64,000 nt of DNA from Methylomonas sp. LL1 (lineage in GTDB: Bacteria > Pseudomonadota > Gammaproteobacteria > Methylococcales > Methylomonadaceae): the NCBI RefSeq assembly GCF_015711015.1, contig NZ_CP064653.1, forward strand, positions 4,464,001 through 4,528,000. The letters run 5' to 3'. Shown here in pieces: positions 19,215-28,397 of this stretch. Position 1 is the stretch's first letter; every line of letters begins with the position of its first letter. Made by a program: the position numbers and the translations under genes. Below the pieces are notes generated by a model. It saw only the letters and a program-made list of their open reading frames with translations, was not told the DNA's origin and did no database searches.

Positions 19215-19793
19215 TCATTTAAACAGCTCGGCCATCGAAATCACGTTTTTGGCCATTTCGCCCAGCGAGACTTTCCTATCCATCGCTAGCTTGCGCAAGG
19301 CATGGTAGGCCTGATCCTCGCTGTAACCCTGGGATTTGATCAGGATTGCCTTGGCCCGATCGATCAACTTGCGTTCTTCCAGTTGGTCTTTGGTTTTTTT
19401 GAGTTCGTTCTTCAAGGCTTGCTGCTCCCTGAAGCGGGCAATCGCCACATCGATGATGGTCTTGATTCGTTTCGGCTCCAGGCCGTCGACGATGTATGCG
19501 CTGACGCCGGCCTTGATGACTTTATTGATGGTTTCGGTTTGCTGATCCTCGGCAAACATGATCACCGGCACCGAATGTTGTTGATTGATCTCCAGCATCA
19601 TGTTCAATACCTTGTCATCCGGCGTATAAAGATTCAGCACCACCGCGTCGGGTTGCAGGGTTTTGACTACATCCAGCAGATTGAGCGCCCGCAATTTCAG
19701 GGTCGCCACCTGATAACCATGTTGTTTCAGGCTTTGTTCCAGAGCAAGATCGCTGTCGAATTCATCGACAACCAGGACTTTGAGCGGGTTCAT
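19215..19793 (-). CDS. nasT: NasT-like ANTAR antiterminator
   Basis: A 192-residue protein with a receiver-like domain (about 1-120), a short linker helix and an ANTAR RNA-binding domain (about 132-187, with AKAILIKSQGYSEDQAY). NasT proteins bind paired hexaloop hairpins and prevent termination in nitrate/nitrite assimilation leaders. The expected phospho-acceptor position has Asn (N54 in VVLNLYTP) and the distal Lys is Val, so control by phosphorylation is unlikely. It starts 2 bp after narK, in one operon, and its probable target is the nirB leader 1.8 kb away. The usual partner NasS is not encoded in the window. Confidence 0.88.
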   Translation of the reverse strand: MNPLKVLVVDEFDSDLALEQSLKQHGYQVATLKLRALNLLDVVKTLQPDAVVLNLYTPDDKVLNMMLEINQQHSVPVIMFAEDQQTETINKVIKAGVSAYIVDGLEPKRIKTIIDVAIARFREQQALKNELKKTKDQLEERKLIDRAKAILIKSQGYSEDQAYHALRKLAMDRKVSLGEMAKNVISMAELFK

Positions 19794-19795
19794 GC

Positions 19796-21274
19796 TTATT
19801 CCAGTTCAATTCTGACGACAGTGCCGTCCGGCATGATTTCGGTGATGAAGTTTTTGGGCTCTTCAAGCGCGTAAACCAAGCCCAACAACAGCAAGCAGCA
19901 CGCCCCCAGCATCAGAAAAAAACCGGTAGCGGATAGAAAGGTCAGCAATATCAGAAATACGATGGCTCCGGCATTGCCATAGGCGCCGACGATACCGGCC
20001 ACTTCGCCGGTAATGGCCTGGCGGATCAACGGCACAAAGGCGAAAATCGCCCCTTCCGCCGCCTGCATGAACAGCGCGCAAATCAGGGTCACCAGTACCG
20101 CCAAGCCTATCGACCAATGCTCCGAAATCATCGCCATCAACAGATAGCCGCCCGCCAGCCCGGCGACGAATAGAGTCAGCGACAATTTGCGGCCGATTTT
20201 ATCGCTTAGCCAGCCGCCGGCCGGGCGCGCGACGATATTGGTGATCACAAAGCTGGATGCCAAGAATCCCGCGTCCAGCATCGAAATGTTTTGAGTGACG
20301 CTGAAGGTGTTGAAGAAAAACATCGGCAACATCGACAGCACCGCCAGTTTGGAACCGAAGGTAATCAGATAAGCGATGGCTAGTATGAACACTTGCCGGT
20401 AGCGGTAATGATGAATGCTGGATATGGGCCGGCTTAGCCTCTCGGCGTTGTTGCTGACCAGTTGCCGGGCATGCAGTAAAAACACCAGCCAGATACCCAG
20501 ATGAATCGAAAAAGCCCAGGTTTCGGACAGAATCGGCATTCGCAAGGCCGACAACTTCCAGGTCAACAGCGACAACGAGGCATACAGCGGCAATAGGCTG
20601 AGCATATATAGGAATAAATCGTTAATACTGCTGACTTCCATGGTGGTGGCGCGCTTGCTTTTTAATCCGGCCAGTTGCTTGGGCAGGTTTTCCACGTTGC
20701 GGTAATAGACCACCGAATACAGCAGCGCCAGCATCCCGGTCAGCGCTATCGCATAGCGCCAGCCGTTTTCCGCGCCGAAATACAACGCCAGACCGGGCAA
20801 AAATATCGCCGCTACCGCCGAACCGAAATTGCCCCAGCCGGCATAAATACCTTCGGCAGTCCCCATTTGGCTGGATGGAAACCAGTCGCCGATGATACGC
20901 ACGCCCACCACGAAGCCGGCGCCGATGAAACCGAGCAAAAACCGCGACCAGGCCAGCTCGGCAAAATTTTCCGCCAGCGCAAACATGAAGCAAGGCAGGC
21001 TGCACACCGCCAGTAATACGCTGTAACTGATTCTGGCTCCGAAACGGTCGACTATCATGCCGATGATGACCCGGGCCGGGATAGTCAGAGCCACATTCAG
21101 CAACAGAATGATCTCGACTTGCGAATCGCTGATGCCGAGATCCTGTTTGATCAGCATCATCAACGGCGCATGGTTAAACCAGACCACAAAGCTGATAAAA
21201 AACGCCATCCAACTCATGTGCAGTATTTTGGTTTTACCCTGCATGGATAGCTGTTTAAGGGAAGCGATAGACAT
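19796..21274 (-). CDS. NarK-type nitrate/nitrite MFS transporter
   Basis: A 492-residue MFS protein with about twelve membrane helices. NNP-family hallmarks include the segment running from GDWFP through AEGIYAGWGNFG and a second Gly-rich motif AGIVGAYGNAGA in the C-terminal half. It should import nitrate or nitrite across the inner membrane for assimilation by NirBD. It is co-transcribed with nasT and divergent from nirBD. A sigma-54 site at 21308-21325 stands 34 bp before the ATG. Whether the substrate is nitrate, nitrite or both cannot be told. Confidence 0.9.
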   Translation of the reverse strand: MSIASLKQLSMQGKTKILHMSWMAFFISFVVWFNHAPLMMLIKQDLGISDSQVEIILLLNVALTIPARVIIGMIVDRFGARISYSVLLAVCSLPCFMFALAENFAELAWSRFLLGFIGAGFVVGVRIIGDWFPSSQMGTAEGIYAGWGNFGSAVAAIFLPGLALYFGAENGWRYAIALTGMLALLYSVVYYRNVENLPKQLAGLKSKRATTMEVSSINDLFLYMLSLLPLYASLSLLTWKLSALRMPILSETWAFSIHLGIWLVFLLHARQLVSNNAERLSRPISSIHHYRYRQVFILAIAYLITFGSKLAVLSMLPMFFFNTFSVTQNISMLDAGFLASSFVITNIVARPAGGWLSDKIGRKLSLTLFVAGLAGGYLLMAMISEHWSIGLAVLVTLICALFMQAAEGAIFAFVPLIRQAITGEVAGIVGAYGNAGAIVFLILLTFLSATGFFLMLGACCLLLLGLVYALEEPKNFITEIMPDGTVVRIELE

Positions 21275-21307
21275 GGTTGATTCCGAATGTTGGCCGTATG
21301 CGCATTT

Positions 21308-21325
21308 ATGCAGTTAGCATGCCAT
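21308..21325 (-). promoter_or_regulatory. Sigma-54 promoter candidate for narK-nasT
   Basis: On the minus strand TGGCATGCTAACTGCAT matches the -24/-12 consensus (GG-N10-GC). Transcription should start about 25 bp before the narK ATG. Confidence 0.65.
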
Positions 21326-21364
21326 AGGCCCGTCACGCGTCATGAATCGATCATGGGTATGTTT

Positions 21365-21420
21365 GTAGGGGGGGGCTTTAGCCGCGACTGAAGTATTAAT
21401 CGAGACTAAAGCTCCTCCCA
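21365..21420. repeat. REP-like hairpin (degenerate copy)
   Basis: GGGGCTTTAGCCGCGAC is followed after a short loop by an imperfect complement (TCGAGACTAAAGCTCCTCC). It is the same family as the better-preserved copy at 30348-30397. Confidence 0.65.
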
Positions 21421-21453
21421 CGGCATTATTTAGATTCGGTATGTGTTTCAGTT

Positions 21454-21470
21454 GAACCAATATGGTGCAA
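21454..21470. promoter_or_regulatory. NtrC-binding box between narK and nirB
   Basis: Read on the minus strand TTGCACCATATTGGTTC closely matches the classical NtrC dyad (TTGCACCA-N3-TGGTGC). It lies about 100 bp from the nirB and 145 bp from the narK sigma-54 sites, so it could serve as an enhancer for both divergent operons. Confidence 0.65.
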
Positions 21471-21563
21471 TTTACCCACAAAACTGCATTATTTGAGTGC
21501 GATACCGACCGAGGATGTCGACTGTTTTGGTATGGCGTCCCGGAAATTCGTGATCTTTAGGAT

Positions 21564-21580
21564 TTGGCATTCATATTGCT
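21564..21580 (+). promoter_or_regulatory. Sigma-54 promoter candidate for nirBD
   Basis: TTGGCATTCATATTGCT is a near-perfect -24/-12 sequence with ten bases between GG (21566) and GC (21578). The predicted start is near 21590, giving a leader of about 190 nt before nirB. Confidence 0.75.
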
Positions 21581-21627
21581 GTTATTAAGTTAAGTCTCCC
21601 GCTGAGCTTACCTTGTCATACCTAACT

Positions 21628-21686
21628 GGACAAAGGCGTCCTGATTGAATGAGTTCCTCATTTCAATTCAGGCCGCCTTTTTTTTT
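21628..21686 (+). promoter_or_regulatory. nirB leader: ANTAR hexaloop hairpin and terminator
   Basis: A long hairpin beginning AGGCGTCCTGA (21634) and closing TCAGGCCGCCT is followed by a T-run (21678-21686), an intrinsic terminator ahead of nirB. Its 5' arm is also part of GGAC-AAAGGC-GTCC (21628-21641), a small stem with a six-base loop having A at position 1 and G at position 4, the signature recognised by ANTAR proteins. The two folds exclude each other, so NasT binding could free transcription. The usual second upstream hexaloop hairpin was not clearly identified. Confidence 0.7.
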
Positions 21687-21778
21687 GCCCAAAATAAGGC
21701 GAGCCATGCGGGCCGGGATTATGCGGCCGCGTCTGTCGCGGATGCGGTGGGATAAATCAATATCAGTAGAGGTCAGGC

Positions 21779-24319
21779 ATGAATACGAAACAAACCTTGG
21801 TTGTCATCGGTAACGGCATGGTCGGTCAGCACTTTCTGGCCGAATTGGTCAACAGCCCAGCGCAGCGGCAGTACCGCGTGGTCATCTTTTGCGAGGAACC
21901 CAGAGCGGCGTACGATAGGGTGCATTTGTCGGAGTATTTTTCCGGTAAAACGGCCGAGGATTTGTCTCTGGTCAGCGATGGGTTTTTCGCCGAACACGGC
22001 ATTGAAATTTTTCTGGGCGACAGGGCCGCCAGCATCGACCGTCAGCATAAAATGGTCACTTCCGCTCAAGGCCAAGTGATTGCCTACGACAAACTGGTGC
22101 TGGCCACCGGCTCCTATCCGTTCGTGCCGCCGGTACCGGGGCATGAACGCCGGCAGTGCCTGGTCTACCGGACTATCGAAGATTTGGAAGCCATCCGGGC
22201 CGCCGCGGCAACATCCAAGGTCGGCACCGTGGTCGGCGGCGGCTTGCTGGGTTTGGAGGCCGCCAAAGCCTTGAAGGATTTGGGTCTTGACACCCATGTG
22301 GTGGAATTCGCGCCGCGGCTGATGGCCGTGCAACTGGACGATGGCGGCGGCGCGATGTTGAAACACAAAATTCAGGCGCTGGGCGTCAATGTGCATTTAA
22401 ACAAGAACACCTCGCTGATCGACGACGGTGAGCGTTGTCTGCATAAAATGAACTTCGCCGACGGCGAAGTGCTGGAAACCGACATCATTCTGTTTTCCGC
22501 CGGCATCCGTCCGCGCGACGACATCGCCCGTGCTTGTAGTCTGGAGGTTGGTCCGCGCGGCGGCATCGTCATCGATAATCAATGCCGCACTTCCGATCCG
22601 GATATTTACGCCATCGGCGAATGCGCGCTATGGAACGGCCAAATTTTCGGTTTGGTTGCCCCCGGATACAGCATGGCCAGGACCGTGGTCGCCGATTTGT
22701 CCGGCGGCGAAGCCAGCTTTACCGGCGCCGACATGAGCACCAAGCTGAAATTGATGGGCGTCGACGTGGCCAGCATCGGCGATGCGCACGCCAGAACCCA
22801 GGGCGCGCTGGTTTACACCTATCAAAACGGTTCCAGCGAAATTTACAAACGGCTGGTCGTCAGCCAGGACAAAAAACAGTTGTTGGGCGCGGTACTGGTG
22901 GGGGAAGCCTCGGCTTACGGCACCTTGCTGCAATATTGCCTGAACGGCATAACCTTGCCGGAAAATCCGGACAGCTTGATACTGCCGCAATCCTCGGGCG
23001 CGCCGGTGAGTCTGGGGCCGGATGCCCTGCCGGCCACGGCGCAAATTTGTTCCTGCCATAATGTCAGCAAAGCCCAGGTTTGTAGCGCGATAGAGGCCGG
23101 CTGCACCAGTATGGGGCGGCTGAAAACCGAAACCAAAGCCGCCACCGGCTGCGGCGGCTGTTCGGCGTTGTTGAAGTCGGTATTGGATTGCGAACTGGGT
23201 AAACTGGGCGTCGAAGTCAGCACCGATATTTGCGAGCATTTTCCGCATACCCGGCAGGACTTGTACAACCTGGTGATGGTGGAACAAATCAAAACCTTCG
23301 ACGAATTGCTGGACAAGCACGGCCAGGGTTTGGGCTGCGAAGTGTGCAAGCAGGCGGTCGGTTCGATTCTGGCCTCATACTGGAACGATTATATTCTGGA
23401 AAAACCGCATATCGGCCTGCAGGATACCAACGACATCTTTTTGGCCAACATGCAAAAAGACGGCACCTATTCGGTGGTACCGCGCATCGCCGGCGGCGAG
23501 ATCACGCCGGACGGTTTGATCGTGCTGGGCCGGGTAGCGAAAAAATACGGCCTGTATACCAAAATCACCGGCGGCCAACGAGTGGATTTATTTGGCGCCA
23601 GGGTCGAGCAACTGCCGTCGATCTGGAAAGAGTTGATAGCCGCCGGGTTCGAGTCGGGCCATGCCTATGGTAAATCCCTGCGCACGGTCAAGTCTTGCGT
23701 CGGCAGCACCTGGTGCCGGTTCGGCGTAGATGACAGCGTCGGCTTGGCCATCGAACTGGAAAACCGTTACAAAGGCCTGCGCGCGCCGCATAAAATCAAA
23801 TTCGCCGTGTCAGGTTGCACCCGGGAATGCGCCGAAGCTCAAGGCAAGGACATCGGCGTGATCGCCACCGAAAACGGCTGGAATTTATATGTCTGCGGTA
23901 ACGGCGGCATGAAGCCGCGTCACGCCGACCTGTTTGCCACCAATCTGAGCAAGGATACGCTGATCCAATACATAGACCGGGTACTGATTTTTTATGTGCG
24001 CACCGCGGCGCGATTGCAGCGGACTTCAGTCTGGATGGAAAACCTGGAAGGCGGTCTGGATTATCTGAAATCGGTGGTGATCGAAGACCGGCTGGGTATC
24101 GCCGGTCAACTGGAACAGCAGATGCGGCACGTGATCGACACCTATCAATGCGAATGGAAAACCACGTTGGAAGACGAGAACAGGCTGAAACGCTTCCGCC
24201 ATTTCGTCAATAGCGATCAAACCGACGATAACGTGGTATTTGTGCAGGAGCGCGGCCAGATTCGTCCGGCCAATGAACAGGAACGCAAGCACTTCAAATT
24301 GATCGAGGAGGCGGCATAA
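21779..24319 (+). CDS. nirB: Assimilatory nitrite reductase large subunit
   Basis: An 846-residue NAD(P)H-dependent siroheme enzyme that reduces nitrite to ammonium. Domains in order: FAD/NAD-binding oxidoreductase (about 1-400, with GNGMVG and VGGGLLGLEAA), BFD-like [2Fe-2S] segments (about 420-530, CSCHNVSKAQV and CGGC), then ferredoxin-like and siroheme/4Fe-4S domains (about 550-800). The latter have the cysteine pairs SCVGSTWCRFG and VSGCTRECAEA. The length is standard. An AGAGGT SD precedes the ATG. Expression is probably under NtrC/sigma-54 and leader antitermination. Confidence 0.96.
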   Translation: MNTKQTLVVIGNGMVGQHFLAELVNSPAQRQYRVVIFCEEPRAAYDRVHLSEYFSGKTAEDLSLVSDGFFAEHGIEIFLGDRAASIDRQHKMVTSAQGQVIAYDKLVLATGSYPFVPPVPGHERRQCLVYRTIEDLEAIRAAAATSKVGTVVGGGLLGLEAAKALKDLGLDTHVVEFAPRLMAVQLDDGGGAMLKHKIQALGVNVHLNKNTSLIDDGERCLHKMNFADGEVLETDIILFSAGIRPRDDIARACSLEVGPRGGIVIDNQCRTSDPDIYAIGECALWNGQIFGLVAPGYSMARTVVADLSGGEASFTGADMSTKLKLMGVDVASIGDAHARTQGALVYTYQNGSSEIYKRLVVSQDKKQLLGAVLVGEASAYGTLLQYCLNGITLPENPDSLILPQSSGAPVSLGPDALPATAQICSCHNVSKAQVCSAIEAGCTSMGRLKTETKAATGCGGCSALLKSVLDCELGKLGVEVSTDICEHFPHTRQDLYNLVMVEQIKTFDELLDKHGQGLGCEVCKQAVGSILASYWNDYILEKPHIGLQDTNDIFLANMQKDGTYSVVPRIAGGEITPDGLIVLGRVAKKYGLYTKITGGQRVDLFGARVEQLPSIWKELIAAGFESGHAYGKSLRTVKSCVGSTWCRFGVDDSVGLAIELENRYKGLRAPHKIKFAVSGCTRECAEAQGKDIGVIATENGWNLYVCGNGGMKPRHADLFATNLSKDTLIQYIDRVLIFYVRTAARLQRTSVWMENLEGGLDYLKSVVIEDRLGIAGQLEQQMRHVIDTYQCEWKTTLEDENRLKRFRHFVNSDQTDDNVVFVQERGQIRPANEQERKHFKLIEEAA

Positions 24320-24320
24320 T

Positions 24321-24653
24321 ATGAGTGGATGGATCAATGTCTGTGATATTGCCGATTTGCAGGACGACTCCGGTATCTGTGTGTTGGCGCAAGGCCGGCA
24401 GATAGCCATTTTCTACCTGCCCAAATTAAAGGCGGTTTATGCTATCGGCAATTACGACCCCTTCAGCCGGGCCAATGTGCTGTCGCGCGGCATGGTTGGG
24501 GATTTGGGCGGGCAGCCGATGCTGGCCTCGCCGATGTACAAGCAGCACTTCCATCTCGCAACCGGTGTTTGTTTCGAGGATGCCAATGTCAGCGTGCCCA
24601 GCTACCCGGTTAGGGTCGAAAATAACCGCGTGCTTATCAATGTGTCGGAGTAG
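24321..24653 (+). CDS. nirD: Nitrite reductase small subunit
   Basis: A 110-residue Rieske-fold protein that accompanies NirB. The Cys-His pairs of a true Rieske cluster are absent (YDPFSRAN and SPMYKQHFHL occupy the places), as is usual in NirD, so it has a structural rather than electron-transfer role. The start is one base after the nirB stop, in a tight operon. Confidence 0.94.
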   Translation: MSGWINVCDIADLQDDSGICVLAQGRQIAIFYLPKLKAVYAIGNYDPFSRANVLSRGMVGDLGGQPMLASPMYKQHFHLATGVCFEDANVSVPSYPVRVENNRVLINVSE

Positions 24654-24656
24654 ACC

Positions 24657-25574
24657 ATGAAATTCCAGTATTACATCGCCGACGTGTTCACTCAGCAGAT
24701 TTTCAACGGTGCGCAAATTGCGGTGTTTCCCAACGCCGACGGCTTGAATGTCGACAAGATGGCCGCAATTGCCAGGGAAATGAACTTGTCGGAAACGGTG
24801 TTTATATTCCACAGGCTTCATAGCGACAACCTGCGCAGGATGCGAATTTTTTCGCCGTTAAAGGAAATCGATTTCGGCGGACATACCATCATCGCAGCCG
24901 CTTATGTGCTGGCCGAATGCGGCGATATTGGCCTGAACGCGCCTGTAACCCAGGTACTCTTCGAACAGAATGTCGGTGCCATCGAAGTCAATATTTCCAG
25001 CGAAAACGGCAAACCCAGTTTTGTGCAATTCAGCCGTAGCGTCAGCGCCATCGTCGACCGTTTCGCTCCCAGCGATGAAGAACTCTGCCGGTTTTTAGGC
25101 CTGCAAGCGGCGGATCTGGATCATAAAAAATATTCGCCGCGCCTGGTATCCTGCGGCTTTCCGTATTTGATCGTGCCGGTCTGGAATTATGAATCGGTGC
25201 GTAAAGCCCGCTTCAATTATCTGGCCTGGAGCGAATCGGCCGCGCCGCAAACCGCCGCCCAGGAAATTTTGTTGTTTGCACCCAAATCGCCTAATCCGGA
25301 GGCGGACTTCAATGCCCGGTTGCTGGGTCCCAATATCGGCTTACAGGCCGACCCTCCGGTTGGTAGCGCGATGCCGGCGTTTTGCGCTTATCTGTGTTCG
25401 TTCGAACGTACACAAAAAGGCACCCATAGCTTTTCGGTGGAGCGCGGCGACGTTGCCAGTCGGCGCAGCCTGATTCAATTGGAAATGGATAATAAGCAAC
25501 AGGAAAATCTGATGGTCAGGATAGGCGGGCGGGCGGTTTTGTTTGCCGAAGGCACCATTCATCTGCCGGCTTGA
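24657..25574 (+). CDS. PhzF-family isomerase-like protein
   Basis: A 305-residue protein of the PhzF/diaminopimelate-epimerase fold. The conserved catalytic Glu is in EMNLSETVF (about residue 46) and the Gly-rich FGGHTIIAAAY follows near 76. Named members isomerise small carboxylic metabolites; here the substrate is unknown. It begins 3 bp after nirD, so it is co-expressed with nitrite reductase. No phenazine genes are near, so phenazine synthesis should not be assumed. Confidence 0.85.
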   Translation: MKFQYYIADVFTQQIFNGAQIAVFPNADGLNVDKMAAIAREMNLSETVFIFHRLHSDNLRRMRIFSPLKEIDFGGHTIIAAAYVLAECGDIGLNAPVTQVLFEQNVGAIEVNISSENGKPSFVQFSRSVSAIVDRFAPSDEELCRFLGLQAADLDHKKYSPRLVSCGFPYLIVPVWNYESVRKARFNYLAWSESAAPQTAAQEILLFAPKSPNPEADFNARLLGPNIGLQADPPVGSAMPAFCAYLCSFERTQKGTHSFSVERGDVASRRSLIQLEMDNKQQENLMVRIGGRAVLFAEGTIHLPA

Positions 25575-25654
25575 GCCGCAGCTATCGACAGAATAACCCA
25601 TAAACAGCGGTTGCAACACTCGGTTGCACCTTAAAAGTTCACAGCCGGCCTAAA

Positions 25655-25671
25655 TTGCACCATAATGGAGC
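25655..25671 (+). promoter_or_regulatory. NtrC-binding box upstream of ntrB
   Basis: TTGCACCATAATGGAGC matches the NtrC dyad TTGCACCA-N3-TGGTGC except for one base. A further half-site TTGCACC occurs at 25624-25630. They stand 55-100 bp ahead of the sigma-54 promoter, suggesting that NtrC controls its own operon. Confidence 0.65.
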
Positions 25672-25721
25672 GGTCTGGGTGGTTTTCGGCGGTTCGGCTA
25701 GCGCCACGGCTTCCGGGCGGG

Positions 25722-25739
25722 TTGGCGCTTAAATTGCTA
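25722..25739 (+). promoter_or_regulatory. Sigma-54 promoter candidate for ntrBC
   Basis: TTGGCGCTTAAATTGCT has GG at 25724-25725 and GC at 25736-25737, ten bases apart, and the full TTGCT element. It lies 38 bp before the ntrB start codon. Confidence 0.75.
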
Positions 25740-25774
25740 GGCAATCATTAGCCAATTTATAACTTGCTTATACT

Positions 25775-26845
25775 GTGTATAAAAAAATACTTGATCATCT
25801 CAACGAAGCGATCCTGCTATTCGACAGGGATTTACGCCTGACTTATATCAATCCGGCCGGCGAAATGCTGTTCGCCGATAGCGCCAAGCATTTGGTCGGC
25901 AATCCGGCCCGGAAGCTGTTCAAGACCGCTCATCACGGCCTGTTTTCCGATCTTGTGTCGCGGTTGAATCAGAACGAGCCGTTAGTGGACAGAGAATTGA
26001 TACTGGAATGCATGAATCAATCGATTACGGTAAACCTGAGCGCCACGCCGATATTGGAGAACGGCGAACTGGCCGAAATCCTGATTGAATTGCAACAGGT
26101 CGACAGGCATTTACGCATCACCAAGGAAGAGCAAATTCTGGCGCAACAAAATACCAGCAGGATGTTGGTGCGCGGCCTGGCGCACGAAATCAAGAACCCG
26201 TTGGGCGGCTTGCGCGGCGCGGCCCAACTATTGGCACTCGAGCTGCACGATCCGGAGCTGAAGGAATACACCCAGATCATCATTGCCGAATCCGATCGCT
26301 TGCAAGAGCTGATGGATAAAATGCTCGGTCCCAACAAACCGGCTCACAAGAGCCCGTTGAACATCCATGAAGTATTGGAGAGAGTTAGACAGCTGGTCGC
26401 GGTCGAGGCCGGTAGCAGCATCATTCTGCAAACGGATTACGATCCCAGCATTCCCGAATTGTTTGCCGATAAAAATCAATTGATTCAGGCCTTGCTGAAT
26501 ATCGTCCGCAATGCGATACAAGCGATCCAAACCGTCGGCACGATCATCCTGAAAACGCGGGTTCAACGCCACATGACCATAGGCCGTAAACGTTACAAGT
26601 TGACCGTCAAAATCGATGTTATCGATAACGGTCCGGGGATCGAGCCCCGTCTGATGGGACAGATTTTTTACCCGATGATTACTGGTAGGGCCGAAGGCAC
26701 CGGACTCGGCCTTTCGATCGCACAATCCTTGATCAACCAACACAACGGCCTAATAGAATGTGAAAGCGAACCCGGAAATACGGTTTTCTCCATTTATTTG
26801 CCGTTGGTGGATAGCCGCGACAACTTAATAGCTAATCACAAATAA
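25775..26845 (+). CDS. ntrB: Nitrogen regulation histidine kinase
   Basis: A 356-residue cytoplasmic kinase/phosphatase (also called glnL) that phosphorylates NtrC when PII is uridylylated. It has a PAS sensor (about 1-110), an H-box GLAHEIKNPLGG near 135 and a C-terminal ATPase with NIVRNAIQAI, DNGPGIEP and GTGLGLSIAQ. The start is a GTG at 25775 with no good SD; its N-terminus YKKILDHLNEAILLFD aligns well with the family, supporting the choice. It is followed 36 bp later by ntrC. Confidence 0.95.
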   Translation: MYKKILDHLNEAILLFDRDLRLTYINPAGEMLFADSAKHLVGNPARKLFKTAHHGLFSDLVSRLNQNEPLVDRELILECMNQSITVNLSATPILENGELAEILIELQQVDRHLRITKEEQILAQQNTSRMLVRGLAHEIKNPLGGLRGAAQLLALELHDPELKEYTQIIIAESDRLQELMDKMLGPNKPAHKSPLNIHEVLERVRQLVAVEAGSSIILQTDYDPSIPELFADKNQLIQALLNIVRNAIQAIQTVGTIILKTRVQRHMTIGRKRYKLTVKIDVIDNGPGIEPRLMGQIFYPMITGRAEGTGLGLSIAQSLINQHNGLIECESEPGNTVFSIYLPLVDSRDNLIANHK

Positions 26846-26881
26846 AGTTTATTTTACCAACCCAAGTTTTGGAGACACCTC

Positions 26882-28300
26882 ATGTCACTGCCAGATAAAG
26901 TCTGGATTGTCGATGACGACAAATCAATCCGCTGGGTTCTTGAAAAAGCCTTGCAGAAAGCCAACATCGACACCCGTTGTTTTGCCAACGCATCGGATTT
27001 ATTAAAGGAATTGCATGCGGACTTGCCGCACGTTCTGATCACCGATATTCGCATGCCCGGCATGGATGGATTCGAGCTGCTGAAGAAAATCCAGCAGGAT
27101 TATCCGTCGTTGCCGGTGATTATCATGACGGCTCACTCTGATCTGGAAAGCGCGGTATCGGCTTTTCACGGCGGTGCCTTCGAATATTTACCCAAACCGT
27201 TCGACGTTAATGAAGTGGTCGAAACGGTGCAACGGGCTTGCATACACAGCAAACAGCAACAAAATACGATTCAATTGCAAGCGGAACAGATCGAGGATAC
27301 ACCGGAAATCATCGGCGAAGCGCCGGCGATGCAAGAAGTTTTTCGGGCGATCGGCCGCTTGGCCCGCTCGCATATCACCGTGCTGATCAATGGCGAGTCC
27401 GGCACCGGCAAGGAATTGGTGGCTAAAGCCCTGCATCGGCATAGTCCGCGGGTCGAGCAACCCTTCATTGCGTTGAATATGGCGGCCATTCCCAGGGATT
27501 TGATGGAGTCTGAGTTATTCGGTCACGAAAAGGGCGCGTTCACCGGCGCGCAAGCCCGCCGCGTCGGCCGCTTCGAGCAAGCCAATAACGGCACGCTGTT
27601 TTTGGATGAAATCGGCGACATGCCGGCCGAATTGCAAACCCGCTTGTTGCGGGTGTTGGCCGACAATGAGTTTTATCCGGTCGGGGCGCATGCGCCGATC
27701 AAGGTCAATGTCCGCATTATCGCCGCCACCCATCAAAATCTGGAAGTGCTGGTGGCGCAAGGCCGGTTTCGGGAGGATTTGTTCCACCGCCTGAACGTGA
27801 TCCGCATTCATATTCCACCGCTGAGGGAGCGTCGCCAGGACATCGGATTGTTGATGCGGCATTTTCTGTATCAAAGCGGCAAGGAATTGGGTACCGAAGT
27901 TAAAACCTTGAAACCCGAGGCCGAAGCTTTTTTGAGCGGCTTGAAATGGCCGGGCAATGTACGGCAACTGGAAAATACCTGCCGCTGGCTGACCGTGATG
28001 GCGTCGGGCCGTGAAATTCATATCGAGGATTTGCCGCCCGAGTTGAGCCAAAGCGTCACGGAATCCGGTGGCGATGCGGCGCATGATGACTGGGAAAGCT
28101 TGCTGCAAAACTGGATCAAGCAGCAACTGGCGGCCGGCAAGCACGATGTCGCCAAACAGGCGATTGCCACTGTCGAAACCTTATTGATTCAAACCGCGTT
28201 GACGCACACCCACGGCAGAAAACACGAGGCCGCCTTGCTGCTGGGGTATGGCCGCAATACCTTGACCCGTAAACTGAAAGAGCTGGATATACAGGAGTAA
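26882..28300 (+). CDS. ntrC: Nitrogen regulator, sigma-54 activator
   Basis: A 472-residue response regulator (glnG): receiver domain with phospho-site D55 ([12 protein letters not shown]), a sigma-54-activating AAA+ domain and a Fis-type HTH at the C-terminus (about 425-472). The AAA+ domain has Walker A GESGTGKE, the GAFTGA loop and LFLDEIGD. It binds TTGCACCA-type boxes and activates sigma-54 promoters under nitrogen limitation. Probable targets in this window are the porin, glnK-amtB, narK-nasT, nirBD and its own operon. An SD (GGAGACACCTC) precedes the ATG. Confidence 0.96.
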   Translation: MSLPDKVWIVDDDKSIRWVLEKALQKANIDTRCFANASDLLKELHADLPHVLITDIRMPGMDGFELLKKIQQDYPSLPVIIMTAHSDLESAVSAFHGGAFEYLPKPFDVNEVVETVQRACIHSKQQQNTIQLQAEQIEDTPEIIGEAPAMQEVFRAIGRLARSHITVLINGESGTGKELVAKALHRHSPRVEQPFIALNMAAIPRDLMESELFGHEKGAFTGAQARRVGRFEQANNGTLFLDEIGDMPAELQTRLLRVLADNEFYPVGAHAPIKVNVRIIAATHQNLEVLVAQGRFREDLFHRLNVIRIHIPPLRERRQDIGLLMRHFLYQSGKELGTEVKTLKPEAEAFLSGLKWPGNVRQLENTCRWLTVMASGREIHIEDLPPELSQSVTESGGDAAHDDWESLLQNWIKQQLAAGKHDVAKQAIATVETLLIQTALTHTHGRKHEAALLLGYGRNTLTRKLKELDIQE

Positions 28301-28397
28301 AATAACCGAGCATTTAGAATTTTTATCTGCCGAAAGCATCGGTGTATACTCCCCGCATCGAAATCAACCTTTTTTAATACGGCAGGGTTTAAATCTC

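Noticed and set aside
24657..25574. Phenazine biosynthesis gene
   Set aside because: The PhzF family is broad and no other phenazine gene is present.
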